This document shows positions 21,137 to 33,385 of a stretch of 64,000 bases of DNA, in pieces. The number at the start of each line of letters is the position of its first letter. Position 1 is the first letter of the stretch. The position numbers were made by a program, and so were the translations under genes. Source of the DNA: Staphylococcus pettenkoferi (GTDB lineage: Bacteria > Bacillota > Bacilli > Staphylococcales > Staphylococcaceae); NCBI RefSeq assembly GCF_026659735.1, contig NZ_JANSKK010000002.1:186001-250000 (forward strand), given 5' to 3'. Below the pieces are notes generated by a model. It was not told the DNA's origin. It saw nothing but the letters and a program-made list of their open reading frames with translations, and did no database searches.

Positions 21137-21187
21137 CAAAAGACACCCTTCTGAATGCGCGTGTACGTCATTCAAAAGGATGTCTTT
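21137..21187 (-). terminator. Terminator downstream of ileS
   Basis: Minus strand: AAAGACATCCTTTTGAATG and CATTCAGAAGGGTGTCTTT, then TGTTCT. It lies between ileS and lspA. Confidence 0.75.
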
Positions 21188-21236
21188 GAGTTATTATACC
21201 TAACCGACTTAGCGTCAAATCAATTTATAATCGAAA

Positions 21237-23990
21237 TTAAACTAATGTCTTCACGACAGCTTGGCAACGTGGGCAAAGATCAGTGAGTTCGCCTACTGAA
21301 CCAAGGTCTTCACTATAGTTCCAGCAACGTTGACATTTCTCACCGTCAGCATGTTCAACTTTGATGTCACCGTATGCATAAGAAGCGCCACCTTCAACAT
21401 TGTCCACCACTTCAGCTTGAGAAGTGATGAATAATTGTTGTAAATCTTCGAAGCCTTGTAAGAACTCTGTAGCGTCAAAGTCACTGTTACTACCAATTGT
21501 CACTTTCGCTTCTAATGATTTACCGATGACTTTCTCGTTACGTGCAATTTCTAATGCACGGTTCACGTCGTCGCGAAGTTTCATGAATGTGTTCCATTTC
21601 TCAACTAACTCAGTATCAACGTCTTGAACTTGTGGCATATCAGTGAGGTGAACACTTTCTTCTTGAACATGTGGAATGTAACTCCAAACTTCATCAGCAG
21701 TATGCGCAAGAATTGGTGCAAGTAATTTCGTCATATCTACAACGATTTGGTAAAGCACTGTTTGCATGCTACGACGTTTATGTGCACTGCGTTCTTCGAT
21801 GTACAGAATATCTTTACCATAATCTAAGTAGAAGTTACTGAGTTCTACGTTGATGAAGTTTTGAACTTCTTGATAGATATTTAAGTAATCGAAGTTATCG
21901 TAGTTTTTAATTGTGCTTGCTGTAAATTCACGGAAACGGTTCAAGATATAACGGTCGACTTCTAATAAATCAGCTTCAGCAATAGCATCTGTTTCAGGAT
22001 TAAAATCATTAACGTTACCTAACATGAAACGCAATGTGTTACGGATTTTACGATACACGTCCGCAGTTTGTTTAATGATTTCGTCTGAAATACGCGCATC
22101 GGCAAGATAATCTACACTACTTACCCATAAACGTGCAATGTCTGCACCTTTCTGTTTCACAATCTGTTCAGGAACGATAACGTTACCTAATGATTTACTC
22201 ATCTTCTTACCTTCGCCGTCCATTACGAAGCCATGAGATAGTAACATCTTGTATGGTGAACGGTCACGCGTCGCTACTGATGTTGTGATAGATGAGTTGA
22301 ACCAACCACGATATTGGTCACTACCTTCAAGATAAAGGTCTGCTGGGAAAGATAATTCTGGACGTAGCTCAAGTACACCACGGTGAGATGAACCAGAGTC
22401 AAACCACACGTCCATGATATCTGTTTCCTTAGTAAATTCACCATTAGGGCTGCCAGGATGAGTGAAACCTTCAGGTAATAAATCTTTCGCTTCACGGTCG
22501 AACCACACGTTTGAACCGTATTCTTCTACGAGGTCTGCCACATGATTCACTGTTTCTTCAGTCATCACGATGTCGCCATTTTCAGCGTAGAATACTGGAA
22601 GCGGTACACCCCAGACACGTTGACGTGAGATGACCCATTCACCACGGTCACGGATCATGTTGTAGATACGTGTTTTACCCCAATCAACTTTAAAATGCGT
22701 CTCTTCAATCGCATCTAAGATATCTTGACGAACTTTATCGATAGAAGCAAACCATTGTGGTGTCGCTCTAAAGATAACTGGTTTCTTCGTACGCCAATCA
22801 TGTGGGTAACTATGTGTAATGAAATCTAATTTCAATAGTGAGCCATTCTCTTTAAGTAAATCCGTAATTGGTTTGTTCGCTTTGTCGTAGAACTCGCCAG
22901 CGAACGGACCTGCTTCTTCCGTTAACACACCTTTGTAGTCAACCGGGCTGATGACTGGTAAATCATATTTCGCACCTACGATATAGTCATCTTCCCCGTG
23001 TCCAGGTGCTGTGTGAACACATCCTGTACCTGCATCTGTAGTAACGTGATCACCGTTAATGAGTAAGACTGTACGATCTTCTAAGAATGGATGTTGCGCT
23101 TCAACATATTCTAAATCTTTACCTGAGAATTCTTTCACTAATTCGATGTCATCCATATTCCAACCTAAATTCTCAGCTACATCGTCAACTAAGTCTTTAC
23201 CTACGACGTACTTATGACCATCAACGAGATATTCACCGTAAGTTAATTCAGGGTGTACTGTGATTGCTACGTTAGCTGGAAGTGTCCATGGTGTAGTTGT
23301 CCAGATGATAAATTGTGCATCTTCATCTACGACGTTTTTACCGTCTTTCACATCGAATGCAACGTAGATAGATGGAGAACGTTTGTCGTGATATTCGATT
23401 TCTGCTTCTGCAAGTGAAGATTCACTTGATGGAGACCAGTAGACAGGTTTCAATCCTTTATAAATTAACCCTTTCGCAGCCATTTCTCCGAATAAACGTA
23501 ATTGCGCTGCTTCATATTCAGGTTTTAAAGTGATATAAGGATTGTCGAAGTCACCACTTACACCAAGACGTTTGAAATCTTTTTTCTGTAATTCGATTTG
23601 ATTTAATGCAAATTCCTTACATTTCTCTCTGAATTCAGAAACTGACATTTCTTTACGTTTAACGCCTTTTTTCGTCAATGCTTGTTCGATTGGAAGACCG
23701 TGTGTATCCCAACCTGGTACGTATGGCGTATAGTACCCTTGCATTGTCTTATAGCGCGTGATGATATCTTTAAGAATCTTATTCAACGCATGACCCATAT
23801 GTAAGCCACCATTCGCGTATGGAGGGCCATCGTGAAGAATGTATGAGGTATTACCTTTGTTTTTCTCTAAAGATTTTTGATAAATCTCTTTCTCATCCCA
23901 TTCTTGTTGAATCTTAGGTTCTTTGTTGGGTAAACCTCCACGCATTGGGAAAGCTGTCTTTGGCATTAATAGGGTTTCTTTATAATCCAT
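21237..23990 (-). CDS. ileS: Isoleucyl-tRNA synthetase
   Basis: Charges tRNA-Ile; class I synthetase with an editing domain. The 917-residue protein has the HIGH variant GLHMGH (62-67), the editing (CP1) insert with [15 protein letters not shown], the KMSKS loop [10 protein letters not shown] and a C-terminal zinc site [12 protein letters not shown] / CPRCQ. It is the bacterial, mupirocin-sensitive type by architecture. The frame opens at 23999, but the ATG at 23990 ([12 protein letters not shown]) is 8 nt from AAGGAG and matches S. aureus. Controlled by the T-box upstream. Confidence 0.97.
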   Translation of the reverse strand: MDYKETLLMPKTAFPMRGGLPNKEPKIQQEWDEKEIYQKSLEKNKGNTSYILHDGPPYANGGLHMGHALNKILKDIITRYKTMQGYYTPYVPGWDTHGLPIEQALTKKGVKRKEMSVSEFREKCKEFALNQIELQKKDFKRLGVSGDFDNPYITLKPEYEAAQLRLFGEMAAKGLIYKGLKPVYWSPSSESSLAEAEIEYHDKRSPSIYVAFDVKDGKNVVDEDAQFIIWTTTPWTLPANVAITVHPELTYGEYLVDGHKYVVGKDLVDDVAENLGWNMDDIELVKEFSGKDLEYVEAQHPFLEDRTVLLINGDHVTTDAGTGCVHTAPGHGEDDYIVGAKYDLPVISPVDYKGVLTEEAGPFAGEFYDKANKPITDLLKENGSLLKLDFITHSYPHDWRTKKPVIFRATPQWFASIDKVRQDILDAIEETHFKVDWGKTRIYNMIRDRGEWVISRQRVWGVPLPVFYAENGDIVMTEETVNHVADLVEEYGSNVWFDREAKDLLPEGFTHPGSPNGEFTKETDIMDVWFDSGSSHRGVLELRPELSFPADLYLEGSDQYRGWFNSSITTSVATRDRSPYKMLLSHGFVMDGEGKKMSKSLGNVIVPEQIVKQKGADIARLWVSSVDYLADARISDEIIKQTADVYRKIRNTLRFMLGNVNDFNPETDAIAEADLLEVDRYILNRFREFTASTIKNYDNFDYLNIYQEVQNFINVELSNFYLDYGKDILYIEERSAHKRRSMQTVLYQIVVDMTKLLAPILAHTADEVWSYIPHVQEESVHLTDMPQVQDVDTELVEKWNTFMKLRDDVNRALEIARNEKVIGKSLEAKVTIGSNSDFDATEFLQGFEDLQQLFITSQAEVVDNVEGGASYAYGDIKVEHADGEKCQRCWNYSEDLGSVGELTDLCPRCQAVVKTLV

Positions 23991-24011
23991 TTCATTCACT
24001 CCTTCTTACTA

Positions 24012-24210
24012 TTAAAAAAGAACTCTAAGTTCAATTAACAGGGACGACTCGAATCATCGCGGTACCACCCTGATTAACTCAACTTAGAGTTCTCTCAACT
24101 ACATTATTATACTTGTTGAACAGTGATATAAGAAACACACATATACTAGGCTTTCACCATCCCTAGCTCGCTAATCATATGCAAACTGTTTCTTACGCGT
24201 CTGTTCGATC
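24012..24210 (-). promoter_or_regulatory. Ile T-box riboswitch of ileS
   Basis: The minus-strand leader has the T-box antiterminator bulge AGGGTGGTACCGCG (revcomp of 24058-24071), a stem I closed by GAACAG/CTGTTC with an AUC (Ile) specifier (revcomp of 24125-24127), and a terminator AACTCTAAGTT...AACTTAGAGTT followed by TTTTTT. Uncharged tRNA-Ile should permit readthrough into ileS. Confidence 0.93.
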
Positions 24211-24218
24211 AAAACACA

Positions 24219-24848
24219 TTATTTAGACTTTGAGTCATCATCTTTAGATGTATTCTCTGTCTGTTCATTATTTTGCTCGTTGTCGCCTGCTTCTTGCTTC
24301 TCTTTAAGCGCTTGTTCTTCAGGCGTTAAATCTTCATTATTTAAATGCTGTACATTCTCTTCTGTCACTTGTTGTGCATCTAAATCGTAATTCAGAAGAT
24401 AATCCCAATCGTCGTTCTTGAGAAGATCGAGTTGCGCTTCCACTAACATGCGGAAACGTGATCTAAAGATTTTAGATTGACGTTTCATATCTTCTGTTTG
24501 GAAAGATAAGCGACGTGCTTTCTCCACTGCATCGTTAACGATACGGTCAGCTTCTGCCTGTGCTTTCTCTTTCGTCGCTTCAGCCTCTTTCGTAGCAGCA
24601 GCTTTTGTTTCCTCTCCTGCTTTTTGCGCTTGAACTAAAGCGTCACTCACAGATTGATGCACATCTTTGTATGATTTAAGATTTGTTTCTTTATCTTCAA
24701 TCACTTTCTCAAGTTGTTTCTTGTCTTCTTTCAAACGTTCAATTTCTTTACTTAACTGTTCTAAATAGTTTGCTACTTCAGTTGCTTCGTAACCATTTTT
24801 CACACGTGAAAATGATTTATGTTTAATTTCACTAGGTGTAAAAGGCAT
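24219..24848 (-). CDS. divIVA: Cell division/polarity protein DivIVA
   Basis: Coiled-coil protein that binds curved membrane at poles and septa. The 209-residue protein has the conserved N-terminal membrane-binding segment MPFTPSEIKHKSFSRVKNGY with EATEVANYLEQL, then long coiled coils (about 30-70 and 85-165), and an acidic, glutamine-rich tail. It ends the dcw-distal gene set and is followed by the ileS T-box. Confidence 0.95.
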   Translation of the reverse strand: MPFTPSEIKHKSFSRVKNGYEATEVANYLEQLSKEIERLKEDKKQLEKVIEDKETNLKSYKDVHQSVSDALVQAQKAGEETKAAATKEAEATKEKAQAEADRIVNDAVEKARRLSFQTEDMKRQSKIFRSRFRMLVEAQLDLLKNDDWDYLLNYDLDAQQVTEENVQHLNNEDLTPEEQALKEKQEAGDNEQNNEQTENTSKDDDSKSK

Positions 24849-24884
24849 TGAATGACCTCCTCTATCTCTACCTACGCTTCGATT

Positions 24885-25664
24885 CTATTTAAACAAAGTT
24901 TCAAACTGAATGTGAACCTTATCTTTCTTTGTCTTACCACCAATGTCAGTCACGCGTGCGCGACCAAAACCTTGGATAGACAATAAATCACCGACATCTA
25001 AATGGAAATTCACTGAGTCGATAATGACATGATTCACTTTCACACGTTTCTTCTCTATCAATTGTTTCGCGATGGAACGCGATTTACGTATCATTTCTTT
25101 CAGTACAACGTCTAAACGCAATGCGCTGACAGTTGCATGAAATGATTTCCATTCCTCTTTCGATTGTATCATATCTTTAAATGGAATAGAATTAAGTTTC
25201 ACTGTTGCACCTTTGATACGTGTTAATTCCAACATCATATAAGATTCTAACTGTTTTGTCAAAACGAACTGTATCGTTTCATTCACTAGTATATCACCTA
25301 GTTGCTCACGTTCAATCCCCATGGACATAATCGTACCTAGGACATGTTGATGTTGAATCGTCACAAACTTCTTCGGATATGTAATTTCAATCAGCACGAC
25401 TTCGAAATCTTCAATATCCGGCTCATAGTACGATGGAGCGATGATCGCCCGTTGACGTTCAGCGTGGTAACCTCCAAAGAAATGAATTTGCAAATCTTCG
25501 AAGCTATTCGTCACCACTTCAGCAATATACTGTGCTCGAGGGTCTAAAAAGTTGGTGAGTTGCGGGGCGTAATGATCATTCGCCTGTTTACACTTATCGA
25601 TTAATTGATCGATTATCTCACGCTCTTCGCTTCGAAAGTGTTGATAAATATCTATCGTGCTCAC
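24885..25664 (-). CDS. ylmH: YlmH family S4-domain RNA-binding protein
   Basis: RNA-binding protein of the divIVA-side dcw genes; in Bacillus YlmH has been linked to rescue of stalled 50S subunits. The 259-residue protein has an N-terminal NTF2-like part and a C-terminal S4 domain (about 183-245; RSIAKQLIEKKRVKVNHVII). The start is odd: the GTG at 25664 lies only 1-2 nt from AAGGAGC, whereas S. aureus begins MDIYQHF and the matching codon here is ATA (25655). So either the GTG works despite poor spacing or a non-standard AUA start is used. Confidence 0.88.
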   Translation of the reverse strand: MSTIDIYQHFRSEEREIIDQLIDKCKQANDHYAPQLTNFLDPRAQYIAEVVTNSFEDLQIHFFGGYHAERQRAIIAPSYYEPDIEDFEVVLIEITYPKKFVTIQHQHVLGTIMSMGIEREQLGDILVNETIQFVLTKQLESYMMLELTRIKGATVKLNSIPFKDMIQSKEEWKSFHATVSALRLDVVLKEMIRKSRSIAKQLIEKKRVKVNHVIIDSVNFHLDVGDLLSIQGFGRARVTDIGGKTKKDKVHIQFETLFK

Positions 25665-25701
25665 GCTCCTTTCTATACAAATAATTTATATCCACTACAA
25701 A

Positions 25702-25740
25702 GAAAGTCCCAACCCTCACAACGTCAGAGCGGGACTTTTA
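25702..25740 (-). terminator. Internal hairpin terminator between yggT and ylmH
   Basis: Minus strand: AAAAGTCCCGC ... GGGACTTTCTTTG, a hairpin with a modest U-tract. It may partly uncouple ylmH-divIVA from upstream genes. Confidence 0.55.
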
Positions 25741-25799
25741 GTTATCTTATCGTGTATATACGTAGCTCGAATCTCATTTACTTAAAATGTAAGTGCACA

Positions 25800-26087
25800 T
25801 TACAACGAATGCATGATTAAGCTAAAAATACTTCTTAAACCTTGTCTAAACAAGAACAGCACAAAGAGTGCCACAATAGATGAAACATCTATAATTCCAA
25901 TCGGCGGAATGATGCGTCGGAATGGTTCTAAAAATGGCTCGTAAATCTTAGCTAAGAATCGGCCTAATCCATTCTCACGCGCACCCGGTAACCAAGACAT
26001 TAAGAAGTAAAAGAGCATTCCAAAAGTATAAATTCTAACGAGAATCAATATTATATTGAAAATCGTGCCTAATATTTCTAAATTCAT
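25800..26087 (-). CDS. yggT: YggT family membrane protein
   Basis: A 95-residue integral membrane protein found beside sepF in Gram-positive dcw regions (YlmG in Bacillus). It has two main hydrophobic spans (about 4-30 and 64-92) linked by a loop with LPGARENGLGRFLAKIYEPFLEPFRRIIPP, a family hallmark. It probably acts at the membrane near the divisome; the molecular role is unknown. Confidence 0.9.
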   Translation of the reverse strand: MNLEILGTIFNIILILVRIYTFGMLFYFLMSWLPGARENGLGRFLAKIYEPFLEPFRRIIPPIGIIDVSSIVALFVLFLFRQGLRSIFSLIMHSL

Positions 26088-26097
26088 AATTTAGCCT

Positions 26098-26679
26098 CTA
26101 TTCGCCATGAAAATCAGCGTTCTCAATTTGGTCTGTAATTGTTCCAGCTACTTCTACGTTGTCAGGCGTACATAAGAAGATATCTGAACCTACACGTTGA
26201 ATGTCGCCACCAATCGCATAGACCGTACCGCTTAAGAAGTCAATGATTCGCTTAGCTGAAACCTTGTCGATGCGTTGAAGGTTCACTAGCGTAGCACGAC
26301 GATTCTTTAACTCATCGGCAATATCTTGCGTGTCAGAGAAGACGCGTGGCTCAAACAAACACATCTTAGAACTTTCTTGAACGTAATCATATTGTTCTTG
26401 GTTGTTCATGTTCACTACATTGCGTGTATTTGATTTCTGTGATTGATTCATATGATACTTCCTTTCACCTTGTGATGATTGGTATCTAGAAGATTGCTTT
26501 TTCGGCACAGATTGTAAAGAACGTTGACGTTCATTGGGCTCAATATGTGATGTCTCAGCTGCTTGGTTCTGAGATTGTTCTCTACGAGGTTCTCTTTCTG
26601 GCGGTCCCTCTAATTCATCATCTTCCTCTTCTACAGTGAAAAATCCATTAAATAAATCCTTTAAAGCCAATAGCTTCAC
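26098..26679 (-). CDS. sepF: Cell division protein SepF
   Basis: Binds FtsZ and membrane and aligns the Z-ring. The 193-residue protein has the short N-terminal helix with [13 protein letters not shown], a glutamine- and serine-rich linker (about 28-95) and the C-terminal SepF domain (about 105-190; [22 protein letters not shown] and DRVSAKR-like [23 protein letters not shown]). Its start overlaps the yggS stop by 4 bp. Confidence 0.95.
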   Translation of the reverse strand: MKLLALKDLFNGFFTVEEEDDELEGPPEREPRREQSQNQAAETSHIEPNERQRSLQSVPKKQSSRYQSSQGERKYHMNQSQKSNTRNVVNMNNQEQYDYVQESSKMCLFEPRVFSDTQDIADELKNRRATLVNLQRIDKVSAKRIIDFLSGTVYAIGGDIQRVGSDIFLCTPDNVEVAGTITDQIENADFHGE

Positions 26680-27350
26680 TCCTCATTTCCTACAAGTTTC
26701 GTCCCAATTCGCACATATGACGCACCCGCTTCAGCAGCAATTTGATAGTCATTGCTCATGCCCATAGAAAGTTCAGTACAAGGCGCATGCGATAAATTGA
26801 GAGATTGTATTTCATCGCGTTGCTTTCTTAATTGTTCAAATAATTGCTTGATATAAGCTTCGTCATCTGTGTACGGCGCCATCGTCATTAAGCCGATGAC
26901 TTCAATATGTTCATAGTCAGCAAGTGTTTCGATAAAGTCTTTCACTTCACCAAGTTCAAGACCATGCTTTGAAGACTCACCTGACACGTTCACTTGTACG
27001 AAGCATTTCACAGTATGATCGACACGTTTGTCAATTTCTTTAGCTATCTTTAAGCGATCAAGTGCGTGATAGTATGTAACTTCATTGATGACTTCCTTCA
27101 CTTTACGCGATTGTAAAGATCCGATAAAGTGCATCGTCACGTCATCTGGTAACGCTTCTTTCTTCTCTAAGAAGCCTTCGACACGATTCTCACCGAAGTG
27201 TCGTACGCCAGCTTGATATGCTTCTTTAGCTCGGTCTATTGTAACATATTTCGTCACAGCAATCACGTCAGGTTGTGTCGTCCAACCTCCCTTTTCACTC
27301 GCCGTCTTCAATTCTTCTTGAATCGTTTGATATTGCGCTTGTACACTCAT
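26676..27350 (-). CDS. Pyridoxal phosphate homeostasis protein (YggS/PLPBP)
   Basis: PLP-carrying, non-catalytic protein that keeps B6 vitamer levels balanced. The 224-residue single-domain barrel has the PLP lysine Lys34 in [15 protein letters not shown] (51-58), IGSLQSRK and the C-terminal SMGMSNDY...RIGTKLVG phosphate site. It sits between pgeF and sepF, the usual ylmDEFG order. Confidence 0.93.
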   Translation of the reverse strand: MSVQAQYQTIQEELKTASEKGGWTTQPDVIAVTKYVTIDRAKEAYQAGVRHFGENRVEGFLEKKEALPDDVTMHFIGSLQSRKVKEVINEVTYYHALDRLKIAKEIDKRVDHTVKCFVQVNVSGESSKHGLELGEVKDFIETLADYEHIEVIGLMTMAPYTDDEAYIKQLFEQLRKQRDEIQSLNLSHAPCTELSMGMSNDYQIAAEAGASYVRIGTKLVGNEE

Positions 27351-27351
27351 C

Positions 27352-28164
27352 TCACACTTCTCCTTCCTTTATTTCGCGTTGACCGATGTACGCCAACATT
27401 CGTCCGGTTTGTCCTTTTTCCACTCGATAAGAGAAGAATAAGTCTAAGTCTTCAGATGTTTCATATTGCGTAATGGTAATTTGTTCTCTAGACAGTCCAG
27501 CTTTTTCTAAAAGTAAAGCATTCGCTTCTTTCAAATCAATGCCATGTCTATCAGGCCCTCTCGTCTCAATAAAACGAGAGGTATCAATCGCTAAATCTTC
27601 AAATTGGGATTTAATATCATCATTTATTTCATAAGAGGTTGAGGTAGCCGGACCAATCACGACTTGTAAATCGCTGGTATCGAAATCAATTTCATCAATC
27701 ATATTAACGACGATTTGGCCTACTGTACCTCGCCAACCTGCATGTGCTAAACCAATATAGTGATGTCGCTCACTATAAAAATATATGGGTACGCAATCCG
27801 CATAACACATCGTTAACATAATGTTTGTATCATAGGTATAAAGCCCATCAATACCATGTAAATCGTCGGTTAACTTATCGATGTTCGTGCCTCTATCTCG
27901 CTGTGTCACCTTACTCACACGATTGCCATGCGTCTGTATCGGAAAGACCCAGTGAGAGGTCGGCATATGAATGATAGATGCGAGCGTTGCTTGGTGTTGT
28001 GTAACGTGATCAGCTGCATCATCTGTATAACGCGCCATATTAAAGGCATGATCTGGATATGGACTCAAACCATCCTCTCTCGTCGTCATACCTAGAAAGA
28101 TATTGGATAATGACGCATCTTGATATTCTAATCTATGCGGTAATTTAATAAACTTCTCTGACAT
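27352..28164 (-). CDS. pgeF: Purine nucleoside phosphorylase / peptidoglycan editing factor (YlmD/PgeF)
   Basis: Multicopper-oxidase-related (DUF152) family; members show purine nucleoside phosphorylase or adenosine deaminase activity and in E. coli edit wrongly made muropeptide precursors. The 270-residue protein keeps the metal ligands His79 (QTHG), Cys124 (YADC) and His141 (AHAGWRG). The place between ftsZ and yggS favours a wall-related role, but the sequence alone does not decide. Confidence 0.9.
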   Translation of the reverse strand: MSEKFIKLPHRLEYQDASLSNIFLGMTTREDGLSPYPDHAFNMARYTDDAADHVTQHQATLASIIHMPTSHWVFPIQTHGNRVSKVTQRDRGTNIDKLTDDLHGIDGLYTYDTNIMLTMCYADCVPIYFYSERHHYIGLAHAGWRGTVGQIVVNMIDEIDFDTSDLQVVIGPATSTSYEINDDIKSQFEDLAIDTSRFIETRGPDRHGIDLKEANALLLEKAGLSREQITITQYETSEDLDLFFSYRVEKGQTGRMLAYIGQREIKEGEV

Positions 28165-28220
28165 ACGTACTCACTTTCCTCGTTCTAGTGATCTCTTTTA
28201 TACTTTGTGACTTATATTCT

Positions 28221-28280
28221 AAAAAAGAGTGAGACAGCATCCGAAATTTCATTAAAAATTTGAATCACAGTCCCACTCTT
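28221..28280 (-). terminator. Terminator downstream of ftsZ
   Basis: Minus strand: AAGAGTGGGAC ... GTCTCACTCTTTTTT with an inner AAATTT helix. The GAGTGGGAC arm resembles a terminator type that recurs in staphylococcal genomes. It ends the dcw transcript before pgeF. A second hairpin ACTGAGT/ACTCAG lies near 28363-28385. Confidence 0.8.
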
Positions 28281-28409
28281 ATAGGTCGGTCGTAATCGCT
28301 ATGTCATTTGTACGCTTGAGTAAAGCAATTCAACCGGCCACATTAATATTCATTTAATTGATGACTGAGTGTTACCCAGACTCAGCTATATCGCTTTATC
28401 ATGTGATAA

Positions 28410-29582
28410 TTAACGTCTAGATCTTCTTGAACGTCTTTCTTCACGGTTTCTGATAAAGCTTGGAATGTCATCTTCTTTAGTAGAATGACTTCTGCTTTCA
28501 GTCGTATTCTCTACGCCACCTGCACTTTCAGTTGAACGTGTAGAGAACGATGTTTCTTGTGAACTTGAGCTGCTCGTTGCACTTGAACCGAAACCAGTGT
28601 TAGACGCTTTACGTCCTTGAGAAGCTGGTTTGTCTTCGAAACCAGTAGCGATAACTGTTACTACGATTTCATCTTGTAGCTCAGGATTGATTACTGTACC
28701 GAAGATCATGTTAACATCTTCGTCCGCTGCATCTTGTACGATGTCTGCTGCTTCTTGAGCTTCGAATAATGAAAGTGATTCTCCACCTGTGATATTCATT
28801 AACACACCTTGAGCACCAACGATAGATGTTTCAAGTAATGGAGAAGAAATCGCTTTTTTAGCAGCTTCAACTGCACGGTTTTCTCCAGAAGAAACACCGA
28901 TACCCATCAATGCAGAACCTTGGTTAGACATGATTGTCTTAACGTCGGCAAAGTCAAGGTTCACTTCACCTGAAACAGCGATTAAGTCAGAGATACCTTG
29001 AACACCTTGACGTAATACGTTATCTGCTTCTTTAAACGCTTCCATCATTGGTGTAGATTTATCAACGATATCTAATAAGCGATCGTTAGGAATTACGATT
29101 AATGTATCTACTGCAGCTTTCATTGATTCAACGCCAGCTGCTGCTTGCGTTTGACGTTTACGACCTTCGAAGCTAAATGGACGAGTAACGACACCTACTG
29201 TTAAAGCGCCCATTTCTTTAGCAATCTTCGCTACTACTGGCGCAGCACCTGTACCAGTACCGCCACCCATACCAGCAGTTACGAATACCATGTCCGCACC
29301 TTGGATTGCGTCTTCGATTTGTTCACGTGATTCTTCAGCGGCTTTCTTACCAATTTCAGGGTTAGCACCTGCACCTAAACCACGTGTTAATTTCTCACCA
29401 ATTTGGATCTTAGACTCAGCTTTGGATAAGTTTAAAGCTTGTCCGTCAGTGTTAATAGAAATAAATTCTACATTATTCATTCCGTGATCAATCATACGGT
29501 TTACGGCGTTGTTACCGCCGCCCCCTACTCCGATGACTTTCAACGTCGCTAAATGATTAAATCCTTGTTCAAATTCTAACAT
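28410..29582 (-). CDS. ftsZ: Cell division GTPase FtsZ
   Basis: Tubulin-like GTPase forming the Z-ring. The 390-residue protein has the GTP signature GGGTGTG (106-112), [13 protein letters not shown] at the start, the T7 loop [11 protein letters not shown], a serine-rich linker and the C-terminal binding peptide [11 protein letters not shown] followed by a basic tail. The open frame extends to 29618, but ATG 29582 ([12 protein letters not shown]) has GGAGG upstream and matches S. aureus. Confidence 0.98.
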   Translation of the reverse strand: MLEFEQGFNHLATLKVIGVGGGGNNAVNRMIDHGMNNVEFISINTDGQALNLSKAESKIQIGEKLTRGLGAGANPEIGKKAAEESREQIEDAIQGADMVFVTAGMGGGTGTGAAPVVAKIAKEMGALTVGVVTRPFSFEGRKRQTQAAAGVESMKAAVDTLIVIPNDRLLDIVDKSTPMMEAFKEADNVLRQGVQGISDLIAVSGEVNLDFADVKTIMSNQGSALMGIGVSSGENRAVEAAKKAISSPLLETSIVGAQGVLMNITGGESLSLFEAQEAADIVQDAADEDVNMIFGTVINPELQDEIVVTVIATGFEDKPASQGRKASNTGFGSSATSSSSSQETSFSTRSTESAGGVENTTESRSHSTKEDDIPSFIRNREERRSRRSRR

Positions 29583-29610
29583 TGCATTTCCTCCTAGTAT
29601 TAATGGCCAA

Positions 29611-31035
<1,425 letters not shown>

Positions 31036-31112
31036 TCAAGTACATACTACATTCAGTTTACAATACGTAGCATTGCTTGTGAACTATAAACACATCTGTT
31101 TATCTAAATTTT

Positions 31113-32015
31113 TTAATTATTTTTATCATCACTTTTATCTTTGTTTTTATCAATTTTATTCAACGTTTCTTGGAGTTCATCTTTTGCTTTATCTTCATGC
31201 TCAGATCCAGCTTTGACATTCTTCTCAGAATCAGATTGGTCATCGTCATTTTCACTATACGGAACAAATGCGGCACCGACTGTTAAGTCAATATAGCCGT
31301 TTCGCTTGAGATTTCCACTTTCATCTCGGTCGAGCGCCTCTGTCATTTGCGGATAGTACTTCATCTTCTTAGCAATCGTGCGAATGTTGCCTAACACTTG
31401 AATATCATCGGAAGTATAAAGCTTAATTTGATTCTCACTTCCTTTAGTCGGTTCATAGCTGATTTCTGAAATAGCGGCCCTCACATTGCTTGGCATCTTA
31501 TTCAACGCGTCTATGATGTCTTGCTTCTTACCTTTAGTAAAACCAGTTAATACGGGACCATTGCTAGCAGAACCAGAGAGGTGTTTGAGCTCTTTACCAT
31601 CCTCGAGGATTGGCACATATTCATCTTTCTTCTTCACTAAACCGACGATATTGTACTCTGAGATATCCACAATCAACTTATTCGGCAGTTGCTTATGCAC
31701 ATTTGCTTGCTTGATGAGTGTCTTATCTTCCAATTTCTTAGCAGCTTTCTTCGTGCTAAAAGTGTACATGCGCGAATGGTTCGTCACATTGACTGTCTTC
31801 TTGATCTCACTCGTACTCACGTTATCGTTCCCTTTAACTTCCACCTCTTTAATCTTGCTCAGTGGTGTAAACATATAAAGTAGAAGCAAGATGATGAAGA
31901 AGAGCAGGATGCCGAAGACGATAAATTGAATACGTCTTTGCTTCCGTCGCCTTGCGATACGTTTGGCTTTCAGATATTTGGAATCAAACTGCTTTACGTT
32001 CTCATTCTCTGACAT
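31113..32015 (-). CDS. divIB: Cell division protein DivIB/FtsQ
   Basis: Bitopic divisome protein that joins FtsL and DivIC. The 300-residue protein has a basic cytoplasmic N-terminus (about 1-28), one membrane span (about 29-50), a POTRA domain starting IKEVEVKGNDNVSTSEI, the beta domain and a charged Asp/Lys-rich tail from about 255. It is shorter than S. aureus DivIB (about 440), mainly in the cytoplasmic N-terminal part; no start further upstream is supported. Confidence 0.93.
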   Translation of the reverse strand: MSENENVKQFDSKYLKAKRIARRRKQRRIQFIVFGILLFFIILLLLYMFTPLSKIKEVEVKGNDNVSTSEIKKTVNVTNHSRMYTFSTKKAAKKLEDKTLIKQANVHKQLPNKLIVDISEYNIVGLVKKKDEYVPILEDGKELKHLSGSASNGPVLTGFTKGKKQDIIDALNKMPSNVRAAISEISYEPTKGSENQIKLYTSDDIQVLGNIRTIAKKMKYYPQMTEALDRDESGNLKRNGYIDLTVGAAFVPYSENDDDQSDSEKNVKAGSEHEDKAKDELQETLNKIDKNKDKSDDKNN

Positions 32016-32030
32016 GTTAAGTCACATCCT

Positions 32031-33380
32031 TTAAAACTGTGGTAAGTGCGCACGGAAGCGATCAATAAATTTCTGACCACGTTCTTCAAATGTGTTGTAC
32101 TGATCCCAACTTGCACAAGCCGGTGAGAGCAGTACGATGTCATTAGGTTCTATAATCTCTTGCACTTTATCTACAGCATCCTCGACATCTGTAGCGCGAA
32201 TAACATATTTACCTTGACTAGAACCTAATTTAACAAATTTCTCTTGCGTCTCTCCGAAAGCAATCATCACGCGAACATTTGTCATATATGGTGCGAGTTC
32301 ATCGAAACCATTACCTCGATCTAGACCTCCACACAACCAGATAATGGGTTGCTCAAATGAGTTCAAGGCAAATTGTGTCGCTAATGTATTCGTTGCTTTA
32401 GAGTCATTATAATATTTATTCGTCTTATTCGCACCAATGTATTGCAAGCGATGTTCAATACCAGAGAAAGTGATTAAACTATCGATAATCGCACGTACCG
32501 GCACGCCTGCAAGCAACGCAGCAAGCACTGCTGCTAAGACGTTCTCTAAGTTATGCTCGCCTGGTAAGACGACATCGTCAACGTGGATGATTCTAAATCC
32601 CTGGAAGACGATGTAGTCATCTTCAATATAAATACCGTCGACTTCTTGTTGAGTAGAGAAGTAATATGTACGGGCTTTAAGTGATTCAGATTCAATGAGA
32701 TGACGTTGGTGATAATTACAAATTAAGTAGTCATCCTCAGTTTGGTTTTTATAAATGTTCTTCTTCGCATTTTGATAATTCTCGAGCGTTTCATGATAAT
32801 CAAGATGCGCAGAATAAATGTTAGTAATAATAGCGATGTGCGGACGATACGTATCAATTCCTAAAAGTTGGAATGAAGATAATTCGGTAATCAAGTAATC
32901 TTCTGGCGCTGCTTCTTGTGCTACCTTAGATGCTACATATCCGATATTCCCTGATAATCGCCCTACTTCACGGCTCTTTTGGAACATATCTCCAATGAGC
33001 GAGGTCACTGTCGTTTTACCATTTGTACCCGTCACACCGATAATCGGCGCTTCAGATACGAGATAACTGAGCTCTACTTCTGTTAATATTTTCAAATTAC
33101 GTTTCTGTGCTTCTTGTAGAATAGGTACAGAATAAGGGATGCCGGGGTTCTTAAAGATGATGGGATTCTTATCTAATAATGATAATGGATGTTGTCCGCC
33201 AATGACTTCAATACCCATATGTTCTAAATCTTTGGCATGAGAATCTTGACTTAAATCTTTACCATCGTTAACAACGACTTTCGCACCGAGTTTGTTTAAC
33301 AACTTCGCCGCTTCGTAGCCGCTTTTCGCTAATCCAAGTACAAGTACGTCTTGATCTTCTAACCCTGTATAACTCAACAT
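32031..33380 (-). CDS. murD: UDP-N-acetylmuramoylalanine-D-glutamate ligase
   Basis: Adds D-glutamate to UDP-MurNAc-L-alanine in the cytoplasm. The 449-residue Mur ligase has the ATP loop [13 protein letters not shown] (115-127), the [10 protein letters not shown] region, [11 protein letters not shown] and the C-terminal YNDSKATNT motif. It directly follows mraY. Confidence 0.97.
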   Translation of the reverse strand: MLSYTGLEDQDVLVLGLAKSGYEAAKLLNKLGAKVVVNDGKDLSQDSHAKDLEHMGIEVIGGQHPLSLLDKNPIIFKNPGIPYSVPILQEAQKRNLKILTEVELSYLVSEAPIIGVTGTNGKTTVTSLIGDMFQKSREVGRLSGNIGYVASKVAQEAAPEDYLITELSSFQLLGIDTYRPHIAIITNIYSAHLDYHETLENYQNAKKNIYKNQTEDDYLICNYHQRHLIESESLKARTYYFSTQQEVDGIYIEDDYIVFQGFRIIHVDDVVLPGEHNLENVLAAVLAALLAGVPVRAIIDSLITFSGIEHRLQYIGANKTNKYYNDSKATNTLATQFALNSFEQPIIWLCGGLDRGNGFDELAPYMTNVRVMIAFGETQEKFVKLGSSQGKYVIRATDVEDAVDKVQEIIEPNDIVLLSPACASWDQYNTFEERGQKFIDRFRAHLPQF

Positions 33381-33385
33381 TTAAA

